This document shows positions 34,217 through 35,747 of a stretch of 35,747 bases of DNA, piece by piece. Position numbers and translations under genes: made by a program. The stretch lies in NCBI GenBank assembly GCA_015490875.1, contig WFWZ01000121.1, positions 1 through 35,747 of the forward strand, written 5' to 3'. Each line of letters opens with the position of its first letter. The stretch's first letter is position 1. The notes beneath the pieces were generated by a model. The model saw only the letters and a program-made list of their open reading frames with translations, was not told where the DNA came from and did not search any database. The DNA comes from Planctomycetaceae bacterium (GTDB lineage Bacteria; Planctomycetota; Planctomycetia; Pirellulales; Pirellulaceae).

Positions 34217-35747
34217 CACCTCTGCTTGCCGACCAATCCTCGGCACTTAGCACTCTGGCCACGATTCTCAAAGTCGCCATCGGCCTGGGATTCGTCATCT
34301 TCATTCATGAACTCGGGCACTTCCTCGTCGCCAAGTTCGCCGGCGTCAAGTGCGAAAAGTTCTATATCGGTTTCGACGTGCCCATCCGCATCGGCCCGTG
34401 GCAGCTTCCGGCGAGACTAGCACGCTGGCAGTGGGGCGAGACCGAATATGGCGTCGGCATCATCCCGCTCGGTGGTTACGTCAAGATGCTCGGCCAGGAC
34501 GACAATCCGGCTCGCGCCGCCGAGGAAGCCGAACGGATCCGCATCCGCAAAGAAGGAACGGAAGGCGAAGAGGGGGACGCCGCCTACGAACTCGATCCAC
34601 GCAGCTATCCCGCCAAGAGCGTACCGGCTCGGATGGCCATCATCTCCGCCGGAGTCATCATGAACCTGCTCTCGGCGATCGTCTTTGCCGGGGTCGCGTT
34701 CTGGCTTGGTGTCTCGTTCATGCCGTGCGAGATCGGTGGGGTCACGCCCGGCAGCCCAGCCTGGCAAGCGGGGCTGCGCCAAGGAGACAAAATTCTCCAG
34801 TTCGGCCGCGATGGCAAGCCGAGTGAATTCCTCTGGTGGGACTGGGACCTTCGCCAAGAAATCGCTCAAAGCGGTCTGAGTGGCCAGCCTCGCCCCGTCG
34901 ACCTCCTCATTCGAAGAGACGACGGAAAAGAAGTCTGGATCCAGGTCACTCCCAGCCGTTACCTGATCGACCTGGAACTAGCCAAATTTGTAAGCGTCGG
35001 CATCACGCCGATGAAATCGACGACGCTGTCTGAACCTATCGCCGATCCCGCATCGCCCGCGACACGCCTGGGCGCCCAATTGCGACCGGGCGATCGAATC
35101 GTCGCGGTGGACGGACATGCGTTCGACCGCTCAAAGGCCACCGAGAACGGGGACATCCCAGGCGCTGAACTGGACCAGTACCTCCTCCGTCATCCCGACA
35201 AAACGGTTGAACTCACAATCGAACGCGCTGCCAAAGGGAAGAAGAGTCCGACCACGCACCGAGTCCAACTCGAACCACAACAGTGGCGAGACGTTGGGAT
35301 CATCTGCCGCGCCGGCCCGATCGCCGCCGTCCGGACCGGCTCGCCGGCCGCGGTCGCCGGCATCCACGCCGGGGATCGACTCGTGTCGATCGACGGCAAG
35401 CCGATCGGCGATCCTCTGACGCTGGGGCAGCGTCTGCTGCGCCGAGCCGGTGAAGAAGTCACGGTCGTCGTCCAACGAAAGGGCTCGACGGAAGAGGCTT
35501 CCCTCAAAGTGACGCTCACCGACGACGTGCCGACGACCGAGTCGCACGTGCCGGCGGCCATGGCGGCCGTCGATGCCATCGGGATCGCGTTCCCTTTGGA
35601 AAGCGTGGCCGAAGCCGTCGTTCCTGGCTCGCCCGCGGATAAAGCAGGCATCCGACCCGGTGACGAGTTGTTGTCTCTCTGGTTCGTCGTCTCCGAAGAG
35701 GACAAGAAGCGACTATCCAATGAGTTTTCAAAGGCCTATGTCCGCGC
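34207..35747 (+). CDS. rseP: Site-2 intramembrane metalloprotease RseP, 5' part (cut by window edge)
   Basis: A zinc intramembrane protease that cleaves membrane-bound substrates such as anti-sigma factors. At least 513 codons lie in the window with no stop. GTG 34207 has AGGAGA 7 nt upstream, inside the dxr end. Helix 1 carries the zinc motif HELGH (34-38). GIIPLGGYVKM and a second hydrophobic segment (about 143-170) follow. Then come several PDZ-like cores: about 175-248 (PGSPAWQAGLRQGDKIL), 263-355 (SPATRLGAQLRPGDRIV), 363-438 (GSPAAVAGIHAGDRLV) and 457 onward (GSPADKAGIRPGDELL). E. coli RseP has two. The downstream LDG motif with the third zinc ligand must lie beyond the window. Confidence 0.93.
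   Translation, partial: MEIAPLLADQSSALSTLATILKVAIGLGFVIFIHELGHFLVAKFAGVKCEKFYIGFDVPIRIGPWQLPARLARWQWGETEYGVGIIPLGGYVKMLGQDDNPARAAEEAERIRIRKEGTEGEEGDAAYELDPRSYPAKSVPARMAIISAGVIMNLLSAIVFAGVAFWLGVSFMPCEIGGVTPGSPAWQAGLRQGDKILQFGRDGKPSEFLWWDWDLRQEIAQSGLSGQPRPVDLLIRRDDGKEVWIQVTPSRYLIDLELAKFVSVGITPMKSTTLSEPIADPASPATRLGAQLRPGDRIVAVDGHAFDRSKATENGDIPGAELDQYLLRHPDKTVELTIERAAKGKKSPTTHRVQLEPQQWRDVGIICRAGPIAAVRTGSPAAVAGIHAGDRLVSIDGKPIGDPLTLGQRLLRRAGEEVTVVVQRKGSTEEASLKVTLTDDVPTTESHVPAAMAAVDAIGIAFPLESVAEAVVPGSPADKAGIRPGDELLSLWFVVSEEDKKRLSNEFSKAYVR

Overview
The window looks like chromosome of a planctomycete. It is GC-rich and gene-dense. It carries a DUF1598 protein (a family seen essentially only in planctomycetes), a Tat-signalled Gfo/Idh/MocA oxidoreductase, a secreted HEAT/TPR protein of a typical planctomycete type, a dxr-rseP pair, and a 'gcgtctttgcgcgagac'-type intergenic repeat. 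The phylum call is inference from gene content; I cannot place genus or species.

Layout. (1) 1-5130, plus strand: the 3' part of a flagellin gene with a strong terminator, then fliD and fliS, that is filament subunit, cap and export chaperone. Flagellin and FliD both carry internal tandem repeats. (2) 5218-13246, minus strand: DUF1598 secreted protein, dnaE (replicative DNA polymerase alpha subunit), an FHA-domain protein with its own promoter candidate, and a clpS-mtaB pair. (3) 13476-15209, plus strand: serS and a small two-helix membrane protein, convergent with a P-loop ATPase that has a transmembrane hairpin inserted between Walker A and Walker B (15238-16734, minus). (4) 16945-22221, plus strand: alanine dehydrogenase, purE overlapping mtnA (TGATG), a secreted HEAT/TPR protein and a pterin-4a-carbinolamine dehydratase. 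(5) 22232-32256, minus strand, accessory in character: a Tat-signalled oxidoreductase, an Rpn/YhgA-like nuclease gene preceded by a 12-codon leader ORF and a start-site hairpin, and a three-gene block encoding only exported-looking proteins. That block has a secreted toroid-like protein, a serine hydrolase fused to a DUF4185-like domain, and an EutB-EutC ethanolamine ammonia-lyase fusion with a twin-arginine signal. It is preceded by a structured leader ending in an intrinsic terminator. (6) 32470-35747: an intergenic repeat element, tRNA-Arg(CCU) on the minus strand, then dxr and the 5' part of rseP on the plus strand, cut by the window edge.

Most of the window is core metabolism and information processing. 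The part most likely to hold something undescribed is 25057-32256. There an adenosylcobalamin-dependent enzyme that is normally cytosolic is fused into one chain, given a Tat signal, and placed behind two exported hydrolase-like proteins and a candidate attenuator. No EutA reactivase, aldehyde dehydrogenase or microcompartment gene is present in the window. All coordinates, motifs and hairpins were read by eye; family names come from recognised motifs, not from database searches.
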